Shown in pieces: positions 48,881 through 56,545 of a DNA stretch of 64,000 bases (position 1 is the first letter of the stretch; each line of letters opens with the position of its first letter). Position numbers and translations under genes: made by a program. Where the stretch lies: positions 1,169,501-1,233,500 of the forward strand of contig LT629764.1 of NCBI GenBank assembly GCA_900105225.1, given 5' to 3'. Origin of the DNA: Paenibacillaceae bacterium GAS479. GTDB taxonomy: Bacteria > Bacillota > Bacilli > Paenibacillales > Paenibacillaceae. Below the pieces are notes generated by a model. The model was not told the DNA's origin. It did no database searches and worked only from the letters and a program-made list of their open reading frames with translations.

Positions 48881-49613
48881 AGGAACCCTCCCCTACCTTT
48901 TTCGTTGTCGAAGCGGGTGTTTTGCGGGACTGTGTGCCGTAGTTTTCGATTTTTGTAATGAACGCAAGCATCGGCAGCTCCAGTTCCTTCTCCACGTCCT
49001 TCTCGGATTTGATCGTGTCGTCCAAATAATGCAGCAAGAATACAAGACCGACGGCGAGCATGAACGACACGACAAACGTAATAAAAATAAGCACAATCGG
49101 GCTTGTATTGATGCTGTCAGTCGGTGCCGCGGTATTGGCTTTATTAAGAATGCTCACATTGTCAACCTTCATGATTTCCGGGTTGGTGGTACGGAATGTT
49201 TCAGCGATGGCATTGACGGCCTTGGCCGCTTGCTCGTAGGAGTTGCTGACAAATGTCAAATCCATGACTTGGGAATCCGCAGGGGAGCTGACACTGAGTC
49301 CGCTGCGCAGCTCATCTGCATCAAGTTTCAGATCAGAGAAATTGCTTGCTACTTTATTCAGAATGGCATAAGATTGTATGATTTCTTTGTAGGAATTGAT
49401 GATTTTGACATTCGTCTGCATCGAATTATAATCGAGCCTTCCCGTCCCTTCGAACTCAAAAGCTTGGTTGACGACCAGCTTGGCCGATGCTTCATAAAGG
49501 GGCGTTGTAAAAAAGAAGCTCTTCACTCCTGTCGCGATGCAGGCCAGTAGCACAATGGCGGCGATGAGCCACTTTTGTTTGGCCAAAATGCTTAAATACT
49601 CTTTCAGTTCCAC
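48858..49613 (-). CDS. Wzz/CapA-like chain-length determinant and kinase activator
   Basis: About 251 residues from the GTG at 49613, which has GGAGG seven bases upstream; the ATG at 49634 precedes that ribosome site and is unlikely. Two membrane helices (QKWLIAAIVLLACIATGVKS near the start; PIVLIFITFVVSFMLAVGLV near residue 175) flank an external Wzz domain. The short cytoplasmic tail (after LLHYLDDTIKSEKDVEKEL) activates the BY-kinase. First gene of the polysaccharide operon, directly behind the operator-bearing promoter. Confidence 0.93.
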   Translation of the reverse strand: MELKEYLSILAKQKWLIAAIVLLACIATGVKSFFFTTPLYEASAKLVVNQAFEFEGTGRLDYNSMQTNVKIINSYKEIIQSYAILNKVASNFSDLKLDADELRSGLSVSSPADSQVMDLTFVSNSYEQAAKAVNAIAETFRTTNPEIMKVDNVSILNKANTAAPTDSINTSPIVLIFITFVVSFMLAVGLVFLLHYLDDTIKSEKDVEKELELPMLAFITKIENYGTQSRKTPASTTKKVGEGSYATLNQQ

Positions 49614-49675
49614 GTTAAAGCCTCCATAATGCAATGTGTGAATTGGATCATTCTATAGCAAGACCGCATGATAAA

Positions 49676-49726
49676 AATACTTATTGTATCTTTTGGAATT
49701 TTACGATACAATAAGTATCATCCAAA
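49676..49726 (-). promoter_or_regulatory. promoter of the exopolysaccharide operon with two GATAC-N5-GTATC operators
   Basis: On the minus strand TTTGGA (49721-49726) and TAAAAT (49698-49703) are 17 bases apart. The spacer is filled by a perfect palindrome GATACTTATTGTATC (49705-49719). A second, near-perfect copy GATACAATAAGTATT (49676-49690) begins at about the transcription start. The two copies are also inverted repeats of each other, so the region could form a hairpin, but it has no T run like a terminator. Binding of a repressor here is inferred. Confidence 0.65.
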
Positions 49727-49776
49727 AGGTTTTCAAACCGTTTCAACCCATGTTCACACTGTGTTTTCATGATGAG

Positions 49777-50373
49777 TTATTTCTGCTTGGCTACTTCTTC
49801 ATAATTTTTCCCTTGACTGACACCATATTTCTTAGCAATAGAGACTAATTCGTTATATTGCTCCGAGCTAACTTTTGCGTGAATGATCCGTTTTGCTTCC
49901 TGTTTCTTTTCAGCGGTTAAAGTCCCCGTAGAAAGCTCTTTTAGCCTCCGAATATCACTTACACTTAGCTCTTTCATTAGAATTGATATAACTGTCCTTT
50001 TCTCCGAACCGGTTACCTCGGATTCAATTTCCTTTATTTTTTCTTTTGTAACTTCAGTTGTGTTTTCTTTGCCTGCTGATGTTTTATTTTCCACCTCTCC
50101 GGTCCCGGAATTTGCATTTGAGAAAGATTTTCCGTTCTGCTGATTCACTCCTTCGGATCCCTTTTTCTCAGTTTCTGCGTTATTTGCATCCAGCGGCTTA
50201 TCGCCAGACTTAACCTGCTGCTTCACATCGCTGTTTTGACTAGTTTCTACAGTTTCCAATGACATAGACCGCATGAACTTATCAATAGCGTAATTTGTTC
50301 CTATCACACCTGCAGTCCCTAGTATGAGAACAGCAGAGCTGCTCCAGAGCAATATTTTTGTTCTTTTACGCAT
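49777..50373 (-). CDS. membrane-anchored protein of unknown function
   Basis: About 198 residues from the ATG at 50373, which has GGGAGA nine bases upstream. One N-terminal membrane helix (ILLWSSSAVLILGTAGVIGT) then a long Ser/Asn/Lys/Glu-rich external region and a helical C-terminal part (SVSDIRRLKELSTGTLTAEK, then YNELVSIAKKYGVSQG). No family recognised. Lies between the SLH protein and the polysaccharide operon, with a terminator upstream and the operator-bearing promoter downstream, so it is probably its own unit. Confidence 0.65.
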   Translation of the reverse strand: MRKRTKILLWSSSAVLILGTAGVIGTNYAIDKFMRSMSLETVETSQNSDVKQQVKSGDKPLDANNAETEKKGSEGVNQQNGKSFSNANSGTGEVENKTSAGKENTTEVTKEKIKEIESEVTGSEKRTVISILMKELSVSDIRRLKELSTGTLTAEKKQEAKRIIHAKVSSEQYNELVSIAKKYGVSQGKNYEEVAKQK

Positions 50374-50409
50374 AATGGCCACTCTCCCTTCTGGCTTAAG
50401 CAGTTGAAA

Positions 50410-50445
50410 ATCTTCCTCCTATGATTCTTTCATAAGAGGAAGATA
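50410..50445 (-). terminator. terminator after the SLH-protein gene
   Basis: Long inverted repeat ATCTTCCTC..ATGA / TCATA..GAGGAAGAT with a short loop, followed on the minus strand by TTTTC. Confidence 0.7.
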
Positions 50446-50466
50446 ACTGTTTAACATTCATATTAG

Positions 50467-52602
50467 TTAAACGTTCAGTGCACGGTAGATCATTACAGCC
50501 GCTTCAGCGCGGGATGCGTTGGCATTAGGTTTGAAGAAGTCGTTATCACCAATAACGATATTAAGACTTGCTGCAAGCGCTGCGCCTTGTTTGAGCGAAG
50601 GGCTGATGCTCGAAGCATCCTTGAATTCAGCGAGGCTTTCTTCGGACGCTTCTTTCTTCACTTTACCTGCTGCTTTTAGCGCACGAGAGACCATAGTAGC
50701 CATTTCTGCACGCGTAATCGGAGCGTTTGGCGCGAATGTCGAAGATGTACGTCCGTAAATAATACCTTTAGATACTGCTGCATCAACATAATCCGCATAC
50801 CAAGCATTTGCGGATACATCCTTAAAACCACCTGACGGAGCTTGGACATCAAGATTGAATGCATGAATGAGCATTTTTGCAAACTCAGCGCGAGTTACCG
50901 TTCCTTTTGGAACAAAAGCTCCATTGCCGCGGCCTTCGATGGCTCCTTTTGCAGCCAGAACTTCAATCTGTCTTCCCGCCCATGGTTTGACAGAAGCAAT
51001 GTCGTTAAATGCAACTTTATTCTCGACAACTACATAAGAGGAGAAATGACTGCGCGATTCGACCAGATAGCCGTCCTTAATGTCACCACCCTGGAATTTC
51101 AACGTTCCATTGTCAAGGAGGGCAAGGCTCAGCAGCTCCGGATCTACTCCGGAAACCTGACTCACTGGGATGGACAGGCTGACCGGGTAAACAAAGCTGG
51201 TTACGGTGTTTCCTCCGAGGGAAAGATCAAAATCATATACAGAGGAAACCGTTTTAACCTGCTGCAATTCCGGGTATTTTGCCGGACTGTATTGTCCAAT
51301 CGTAAACGAGAACGCTTTTCTGAATTCATCTACATTGGAGAAAGCAACTTTCATTCCGTTTAGTGAAATTTCCAGGGCTGTAAATGGCGATTGACCCCAT
51401 TTTTGCATTGCAGCTTCTGATACATCCACATTAATTTTTTCTTGAGCGATTTTTCCGAGTTCAATCGTGAACGGGATGCTTGGGAGCTTCTCCGAAGATT
51501 TGGCTGCTTGCAGGAAGCTATTCAAACTATCTGCAACCTTTTTAGCTTTATCCAGCGCATCGATGAGTTCAGCTCCAAGATTGACAGTAGCTGTATTTCC
51601 ATCAACTTTAATAGCTTTGGAAGCATCAAATGATTGGTATTTTTTAATTTCGTCGAGGGCAAGCTTAATCGCTTCTTTAACGAGCTCTTCTTTTTCCTTA
51701 CTGGTTGCATTATCCAATTTGGTAAGCAGAGCATTCAATTTGTTTTCAAGGACCGAAATGCTGTTATCGCCAAAATACGGTGGAACATAAATCGGCGGCG
51801 GAACATTTGTATCAGGTGTGTCATCCAAATCTAGAATCTTAAAGTAAGCCTTGATCAACGAACTGGTAGCAGCATCAAAAACAGTTGTAGTGATGGCCAC
51901 GCGAACATTGGTTTTGACCGCTATCAGATCTTTCGCGCCGATATTGTAAGCTGCGAAAAATTGGTTGACAGGGCTATTCTGGTCACTCACAAGAGTTTCA
52001 AGAACTTGAGATGCAAATTCATCCTGTTTAGCCCCATCCGATTTTAAAGCAGCTAACTCAGATGCGCTCAAGGCAAGAAGCTTCTTTTTCATAGCTTCTT
52101 CAACTTGACTTCCGTATGCAATAGCCTCTTTAAGAGTAAGCGAAGTGTCCAGACCCGCTTTTTGGGACAGTTCTACTAACACCTTGCGGTAGCTCTCATT
52201 GTTCCTAATATTTTCTAGGAATTTACCTTCTACGTCATATTGAGCATATAGAAGCTCCATCGCCAAATCAGCCAGTACATTTCTCTGATCCACTGTCAGA
52301 TTAAGCTTTCCGAATACTGGACTGATTAAATCATACTTGTAGCTATTAGAAATATCTTGAAGATTTTTCAGGGCGGTCTTTAAATTTGCTTTCCCCTGCT
52401 CGTCCAGAGCATTTCTAAGAGTTTCTAGTCTTTTCATGGCTTCGTTCATGCCCTGGTCCGATTCCGATGCGGACACTTTTTCAATCCCCAAAATCCCCCA
52501 AACTCCAGAGGTCGACAACGGAATACCAACAAAACTCCCCGCTACCAAACTTACCGCAACGGAATATTTGACTACTTTCTGTGCGACTTTAATCCTACTC
52601 AC
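50467..52602 (-). CDS. S-layer homology (SLH) domain surface protein
   Basis: 711 residues. An N-terminal signal peptide (VAVSLVAGSFVGIPLSTSGV) leads to a long region of unknown function rich in Leu/Lys/Ala helices, a beta-rich middle (about 430-530), and three C-terminal SLH repeats (FNDIASVKPWAGRQIEVLAA; FKDVSANAWYADYVDAAVSK; FKDASSISPSLKQGAALAAS), each with the TRAE-type motif (GTVTRAEFAKML, APITRAEMATMV, ASRAEAAVMI). It should be exported and bound to pyruvylated wall polymer. The start is uncertain: the GTG at 52602 overlaps its own AGAGG purine run, so initiation slightly downstream (possibly at the non-standard ATT six bases on) cannot be excluded. Confidence 0.88.
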   Translation of the reverse strand: MSRIKVAQKVVKYSVAVSLVAGSFVGIPLSTSGVWGILGIEKVSASESDQGMNEAMKRLETLRNALDEQGKANLKTALKNLQDISNSYKYDLISPVFGKLNLTVDQRNVLADLAMELLYAQYDVEGKFLENIRNNESYRKVLVELSQKAGLDTSLTLKEAIAYGSQVEEAMKKKLLALSASELAALKSDGAKQDEFASQVLETLVSDQNSPVNQFFAAYNIGAKDLIAVKTNVRVAITTTVFDAATSSLIKAYFKILDLDDTPDTNVPPPIYVPPYFGDNSISVLENKLNALLTKLDNATSKEKEELVKEAIKLALDEIKKYQSFDASKAIKVDGNTATVNLGAELIDALDKAKKVADSLNSFLQAAKSSEKLPSIPFTIELGKIAQEKINVDVSEAAMQKWGQSPFTALEISLNGMKVAFSNVDEFRKAFSFTIGQYSPAKYPELQQVKTVSSVYDFDLSLGGNTVTSFVYPVSLSIPVSQVSGVDPELLSLALLDNGTLKFQGGDIKDGYLVESRSHFSSYVVVENKVAFNDIASVKPWAGRQIEVLAAKGAIEGRGNGAFVPKGTVTRAEFAKMLIHAFNLDVQAPSGGFKDVSANAWYADYVDAAVSKGIIYGRTSSTFAPNAPITRAEMATMVSRALKAAGKVKKEASEESLAEFKDASSISPSLKQGAALAASLNIVIGDNDFFKPNANASRAEAAVMIYRALNV

Positions 52603-53035
52603 CTCTTAAGTTATGTAGATACAGAGATATAAACTTCGAGTATAATAGCACCTAAATTTAAAAAACGTCAATAAAATTTTCCAATTTAGATACTCCTTTA
52701 AGCCTAAAATAAGTAATATACCAGTCTCTTCATATCTAAATTTCAATAATATTAATTCAAAATATCCCTTTTCCTCCCACGATTTCTCGTTAAACCTAAG
52801 ACTTTAGACACCTATATTGTCGATTCGCAATTCCATTTATCTTAGAATTCTCATAATGATATTTGATGTTTTTTTATGAATAAAATGTATGTACATAGTA
52901 TATTCAATTCAATTATCCTCTTTTTAAAAAAAGAATATAAATGCCAATATCTATTCAACAGTTTGAAAAAAAATATATAAAAATATCGAGATTAATTATC
53001 TCTGCACTAAATGTGTACATTTTGTGAACAAAAAA
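52603..53035. other. AT-rich intergenic region, no gene seen
   Basis: About 430 very AT-rich bases upstream of the SLH gene. I see no credible coding frame, riboswitch or GATAC-type palindrome; it presumably holds the SLH-gene promoter, several AT-rich candidates being too degenerate to choose from. Confidence 0.5.
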
Positions 53036-53070
53036 TAAAAAAAAAGAGCCGACTCCACAACGGAGTCGGC
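53036..53070 (-). terminator. terminator after the ABC-2 permease gene
   Basis: Arms GCCGACTCC / GGAGTCGGC (53048-53070) followed on the minus strand by a run of T residues (53036-53045). Confidence 0.9.
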
Positions 53071-53093
53071 GATGACGATATTAGTATTCTCCT

Positions 53094-53927
53094 CTAAGCC
53101 GCTACATCCCGTTTGGTAAATACAAACCAGGAGAGCGCCATGAAGATAATGTAGTAACCAGCAAGCACGGCGAGCGAGAAGCCGAGTGTCATCGGATCCT
53201 GAGTACCAGCAAACGTCAAACCTCTGTCTGGATTTGCTCCGCCGATATAGCGGGCCAGGTCGAGATGCAAGAATAACACATAGTCTACCCATGGTTTATT
53301 TACAAGACCAAGAAGCTGCGAAAGCGAGCTTCCCATCAAGACGATGAACAGAGAAAGTCCGATCGCCAAACCGCTGCTGCGGAATGCTGCGGATATCATG
53401 AAGGCAAGAGTCACCGTAACCGTGGAGGAAATGAACTCCATAAGGAAAAACTGGTTCATGTACGACCAGGCCGACATTTTCTCGTTCAACGTCCCAAATG
53501 ACTGATGTGCCAACGCATTACTTTCATAACCGAACACAAGCATATTGGTCAGAAAAGCCGATATATAGACAACGACCAGACTAAACAGAACAAACAGCAG
53601 CACCGACACATACTTGGATAAAAGCACCTTGGAGCGAGACCAAGGGCGGATAAGCAGCAGCTTAATCGTACCTTGCGTGAACTCTCCAGCTACACTGTCA
53701 GCCGCGATGATGATGCAAAAGATATTAGCCAGAGGCATCATAATCATTAGAATAATCGGGATCATGCCCCACATAGTAAGCGGGGAGTTTGACGTTATCG
53801 AAGCGATAATCGAAATCGCTGCCGATAGCAGAACCAAAAGTCCAAGCATAATCCAGACGCGAGCCCGCCGATAGATTTTCATATTCTCATTAGCCACAAG
53901 GGCAGCAAAATCAAACAACCGACTCAC
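53094..53927 (-). CDS. ABC-2 type transporter permease
   Basis: 277 residues with about six membrane helices (for example IMLGLLVLLSAAISIIASIT, the first, and VLLFVLFSLVVVYISAFLTN) and the ABC-2 pattern GEFTQGTIKLLLIRPWSRSK between helices 2 and 3. Pairs with the ATPase encoded upstream, whose end it overlaps by 17 bases. The transported substrate is unknown; exporters of this class move peptides, lipids, drugs or polysaccharides. Confidence 0.88.
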   Translation of the reverse strand: MSRLFDFAALVANENMKIYRRARVWIMLGLLVLLSAAISIIASITSNSPLTMWGMIPIILMIMMPLANIFCIIIAADSVAGEFTQGTIKLLLIRPWSRSKVLLSKYVSVLLFVLFSLVVVYISAFLTNMLVFGYESNALAHQSFGTLNEKMSAWSYMNQFFLMEFISSTVTVTLAFMISAAFRSSGLAIGLSLFIVLMGSSLSQLLGLVNKPWVDYVLFLHLDLARYIGGANPDRGLTFAGTQDPMTLGFSLAVLAGYYIIFMALSWFVFTKRDVAA

Positions 53928-54858
53928 CTCCTGTTACTTCCAGGAATTGATCTTCGAGTGACTTGCTCACGGAGCGGATGCTATACACTCGGATGCCTCC
54001 GCGGACAAGCAGCCCATTGAGCTCAGCAATGTCCTCTCGCATCGCGTCCAGCAGGATTGCTCCTTCTGCGCTGCGGATATGGAGCTTGGCAGGCACGCCG
54101 TCCGCTGTGCGGATCTCCTCCTGAAGCAGGCGAGCAGCTTCGTCCGGACGGTCCACCTCGAAGAGAACCTGCCCAGGAACACTTACACCCATGCCATTAC
54201 TGTCCACGCCTCCAGGGCGCAGCGAACGAATGTCGATAAGCTTGCCAGCTTGGATGATCGCTGCCTGGTCGCACATCAGTTCCATTTCGGACAATAGATG
54301 GCTAGATACGAATACCGTGGTCCCTTCTTCCACCGCTAACCTCCGCAAATAATCCCGAAGCTCACGAATACCTGCCGGGTCGAGACCGTTGGTCGGCTCG
54401 TCAAGAATAAGCAGGGAAGGTTTATGCAGCAACGCCTGGGCAACCCCCAGCCTCTGCCTCATGCCAAGCGAGTAGGTCTTAACCTTATCCTCGATTCGCT
54501 TTTCCAGACCCGTTAGCCGGATGACCTCGTCAATCCGGTTGCGGCTGATGCCCGGCACCATACGTGCATAGTGCAACAGGTTACGATAACCACTCAGATA
54601 TTTGTACATCTCCGGGTTTTCTACGATAGCTCCCACATTGCGGATCGCTTTCTCGAAATCCGTGCGGATACTCGATCCGCCGATGACAATATCCCCCTCA
54701 GTCAGTTTCATTAAGCCAACCATCATGCGGATCGTCGTTGTTTTGCCCGAGCCGTTAGGCCCGAGGAAGCCGAACACCTCACCTTGAGGAAGATCAAGAG
54801 TCAGGTTGTCGATGATGGTTTTGCCACCAATTCGTTTGGTTACTTGTTTCAGTTGCAC
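53911..54858 (-). CDS. ABC transporter ATP-binding protein
   Basis: 315 residues. Walker A is FLGPNGSGKTTTIRMMVGLM, the signature is YSLGMRQRLGVAQALL, Walker B is LLILDEPTNGLDPAGI, and the H-loop is SSHLLSEMELM. The C-terminal extension (about 225-315) is typical of DrrA/CcmA-like export ATPases. Works with the ABC-2 permease directly downstream. Confidence 0.92.
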   Translation of the reverse strand: MQLKQVTKRIGGKTIIDNLTLDLPQGEVFGFLGPNGSGKTTTIRMMVGLMKLTEGDIVIGGSSIRTDFEKAIRNVGAIVENPEMYKYLSGYRNLLHYARMVPGISRNRIDEVIRLTGLEKRIEDKVKTYSLGMRQRLGVAQALLHKPSLLILDEPTNGLDPAGIRELRDYLRRLAVEEGTTVFVSSHLLSEMELMCDQAAIIQAGKLIDIRSLRPGGVDSNGMGVSVPGQVLFEVDRPDEAARLLQEEIRTADGVPAKLHIRSAEGAILLDAMREDIAELNGLLVRGGIRVYSIRSVSKSLEDQFLEVTGGESVV

Positions 54859-54988
54859 AATAGGCTGACTCAGCTTGCTTCACCTCACAATTTCCCATTC
54901 ATATCCAAATCATTATAGCCTATTTGAAGCCCCTAAGGAAACCTTGGAGTAGATATACAAGCTTGAAAATATTAGAAACCGCTTAACC

Positions 54989-55023
54989 AAAAAAACACCC
55001 CAACCTTAACAAAGGCTGGGGTG
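54989..55023 (-). terminator. terminator after the first small Cys-rich gene
   Basis: Arms CACCCCAACCTT / AAGGCTGGGGTG (54996-55023), one mismatch, followed by seven T residues on the minus strand. It supports real transcription of the small gene. Confidence 0.9.
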
Positions 55024-55056
55024 CATCGGGCGGATCGAACAGTTCGCATTTTCCAG

Positions 55057-55365
55057 CTAAATGCTTGGTGTTATTGCAAAACTCATCGTAAGGCCGTTGC
55101 CCCGATTGCTAAACCAAGTCGTACACGCGGAATCTACAAAGCGACTATTGTCCTTGGAGGACGCATCAGCGATAAGAGGATTTACATCCGGCTCAGCAGA
55201 AAAAGAGGCAGACACGTTCCCTCTACCGATCCCACTGCAGGAACTGCAGCAGCCCATCAGCTGGGAACTTCTGTAGAAGCCGGTCTGGAACAACTTTGCC
55301 GCCGCTTGCAAACCCAGCATCTGCTCGCAGCGTACGCAATGAAATAACTGACCTGTTGCTGCCAA
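55057..55365 (-). CDS. small Cys-rich protein A (paralogue of the 55509-55736 gene)
   Basis: About 102 residues. I prefer the TTG at 55365, eight bases after GAGGAG; the nearer GTG overlaps that site. The N-terminal third holds FHCVRCEQML, LFQTGFYRSS and GCCSSCSG: a C-x2-C pair and a CC-x2-C group that could bind zinc. The second half is Ser/Asp/Asn-rich without a known domain. Its neighbour shares F-H-C-x2-C, L-F-x-T-G-(F/Y)-Y-R-x-S and G-C-C-x2-C-x-G. No family recognised. A perfect palindrome lies about 65 bases upstream and a strong terminator downstream. Confidence 0.6.
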   Translation of the reverse strand: MAATGQLFHCVRCEQMLGLQAAAKLFQTGFYRSSQLMGCCSSCSGIGRGNVSASFSAEPDVNPLIADASSKDNSRFVDSACTTWFSNRGNGLTMSFAITPSI

Positions 55366-55428
55366 CTCCAACACTCCTCAGACTTGAATTATGGCATCCC
55401 ATACTCGCGCGCCTATCCGAACTCAATA

Positions 55429-55443
55429 GATACGAAACGTATC
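55429..55443. promoter_or_regulatory. GATAC-N5-GTATC palindrome upstream of Cys-rich gene A
   Basis: GATACGAAACGTATC; the arms extend to eight bases each (ATAGATAC, 55426-55433, and GTATCTAT, 55439-55446), the longest of the set. Probable operator; the binding protein is unknown. Confidence 0.55.
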
Positions 55444-55508
55444 TATATCGAAATTATGACTCTCTTACGTGCAGACAATATTCCGAGCGGTTAATTATTG
55501 ACCCAATG

Positions 55509-55736
55509 CTAGGCAGAAATAGAATAATAGGCAAAACGTGATTGCGAAATGTCTTTCGCAGACGAAATAGAATGTTCCTTACCGGCAGACTCGCCGGAAC
55601 CGGCTCCATCGCAGAGCTTGCAACAGCCGAGCGGATGAGAAACCCGGTAATAACCTGTACGGAAAAGGACCGAGGCTTCATTTTCAGGCAGCAGCTTCTG
55701 ACAGCCTAAACAGTGGAATTGCTCGCTATATCGCAT
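55509..55736 (-). CDS. small Cys-rich protein B
   Basis: 75 residues, ATG with AAGGGGG eight bases upstream. MRYSEQFHCLGCQKLL, LFRTGYYRVS and GCCKLCDGAGSG match protein A in order and spacing of the five Cys residues, so the two genes arose by duplication. Short Ser-rich tail. Possibly a minimal zinc-binding protein. The 260 bases upstream of it (55741-55995) hold no other gene that I can support. Confidence 0.6.
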   Translation of the reverse strand: MRYSEQFHCLGCQKLLPENEASVLFRTGYYRVSHPLGCCKLCDGAGSGESAGKEHSISSAKDISQSRFAYYSISA

Positions 55737-55995
55737 AAAGGATTCCCCCTTGGATCATCTATGAATAAGATCAATTATCTTGGCTATTATCATCACTCCG
55801 GTAATGGGATCCCTATCTACTTGTTACAATTTGTATCGTGCATAGACTTAATTTATGACAAATATCGCTATTCGTCAAGCTTAAACCTGAGAAAAGACCT
55901 AGAAATTTGTCGAGTAAATCCATCAAATTATGTACACGCTTACATTTTCGACTAATCAACGAGAATTCCTTCTTTATTTAGCGATAAATCTAAAA

Positions 55996-56024
55996 AGCCG
56001 GATCCGTTGAAATCGGTCCGACTT
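55996..56024 (-). terminator. terminator after the DUF1854 gene
   Basis: Arms AGCCGGATCC / GGTCCGACTT with one mismatch, flanked by A and T runs, directly past the stop at 56036. Confidence 0.75.
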
Positions 56025-56035
56025 TTGTATGTGTT

Positions 56036-56545
56036 TTAGCCGATTTTACCCCATTGCTCACGACTTTGCTTATCCATACGGTCGACATTAGACAGCTCAA
56101 AGCGTCTCCCGTCATCGTCAGTAACAATCCAGCGGCCATCGGCCAGTTCATGAATTCCTTCATGCAGAATACTCATATGTAATGTGCTTGGACCATAATC
56201 GGTATCAACGGACCAGATCCATTCTGGTCCCTTTTTGCGAATGGACAGGATGCGCTCGATACGTGGGATCATATATTCACGTTCTAGCTCCAGCATCGCC
56301 GCGCTGCGGCTTTCCTCCTGCAGATGATCAAGACTCGGTAGTAGCAGCAGTTCTTTGCCCGTGTCCGCAGTACGGATGGAAATTAGCCGATCTGGCATGG
56401 AATAGGGGAAACAACGCACCAGCTTCACCCTGCCCATCTGCTCACCGTCAAGGACTGCCTTAAGATAACCCTCGCGACTATGATAGAGCAAAACATCATA
56501 CATTTGGGTCCGGTTCATAAAAACAAGATTACTGTTGTGGCTCAT
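56036..56545 (-). CDS. DUF1854 family protein
   Basis: 169 residues. The stretch RLISIRTADTGKELLLLPSL, then LELEREYMIPRIERILSIRK, VDTDYGPSTLHM and ELADGRWIVTDDDGRRFELS with a final NVDRMDKQSREQW follow the DUF1854 pattern. Soluble, beta-rich. Its ATG overlaps the TGA of the ABC exporter gene, so the two are coupled. From memory, DUF1854 proteins accompany similar ABC exporters in other bacteria (in some proteobacteria next to cyanophycin genes); no cyanophycin gene is seen here, and the biochemical role is unknown. Confidence 0.85.
   Translation of the reverse strand: MSHNSNLVFMNRTQMYDVLLYHSREGYLKAVLDGEQMGRVKLVRCFPYSMPDRLISIRTADTGKELLLLPSLDHLQEESRSAAMLELEREYMIPRIERILSIRKKGPEWIWSVDTDYGPSTLHMSILHEGIHELADGRWIVTDDDGRRFELSNVDRMDKQSREQWGKIG

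Noticed and set aside
49676-49719. Reading the inverted repeats before the Wzz-like gene as a terminator
   Set aside because: The stem is AT-rich, has a 14-base loop and no T run after it; each arm is itself a copy of the palindrome found elsewhere.
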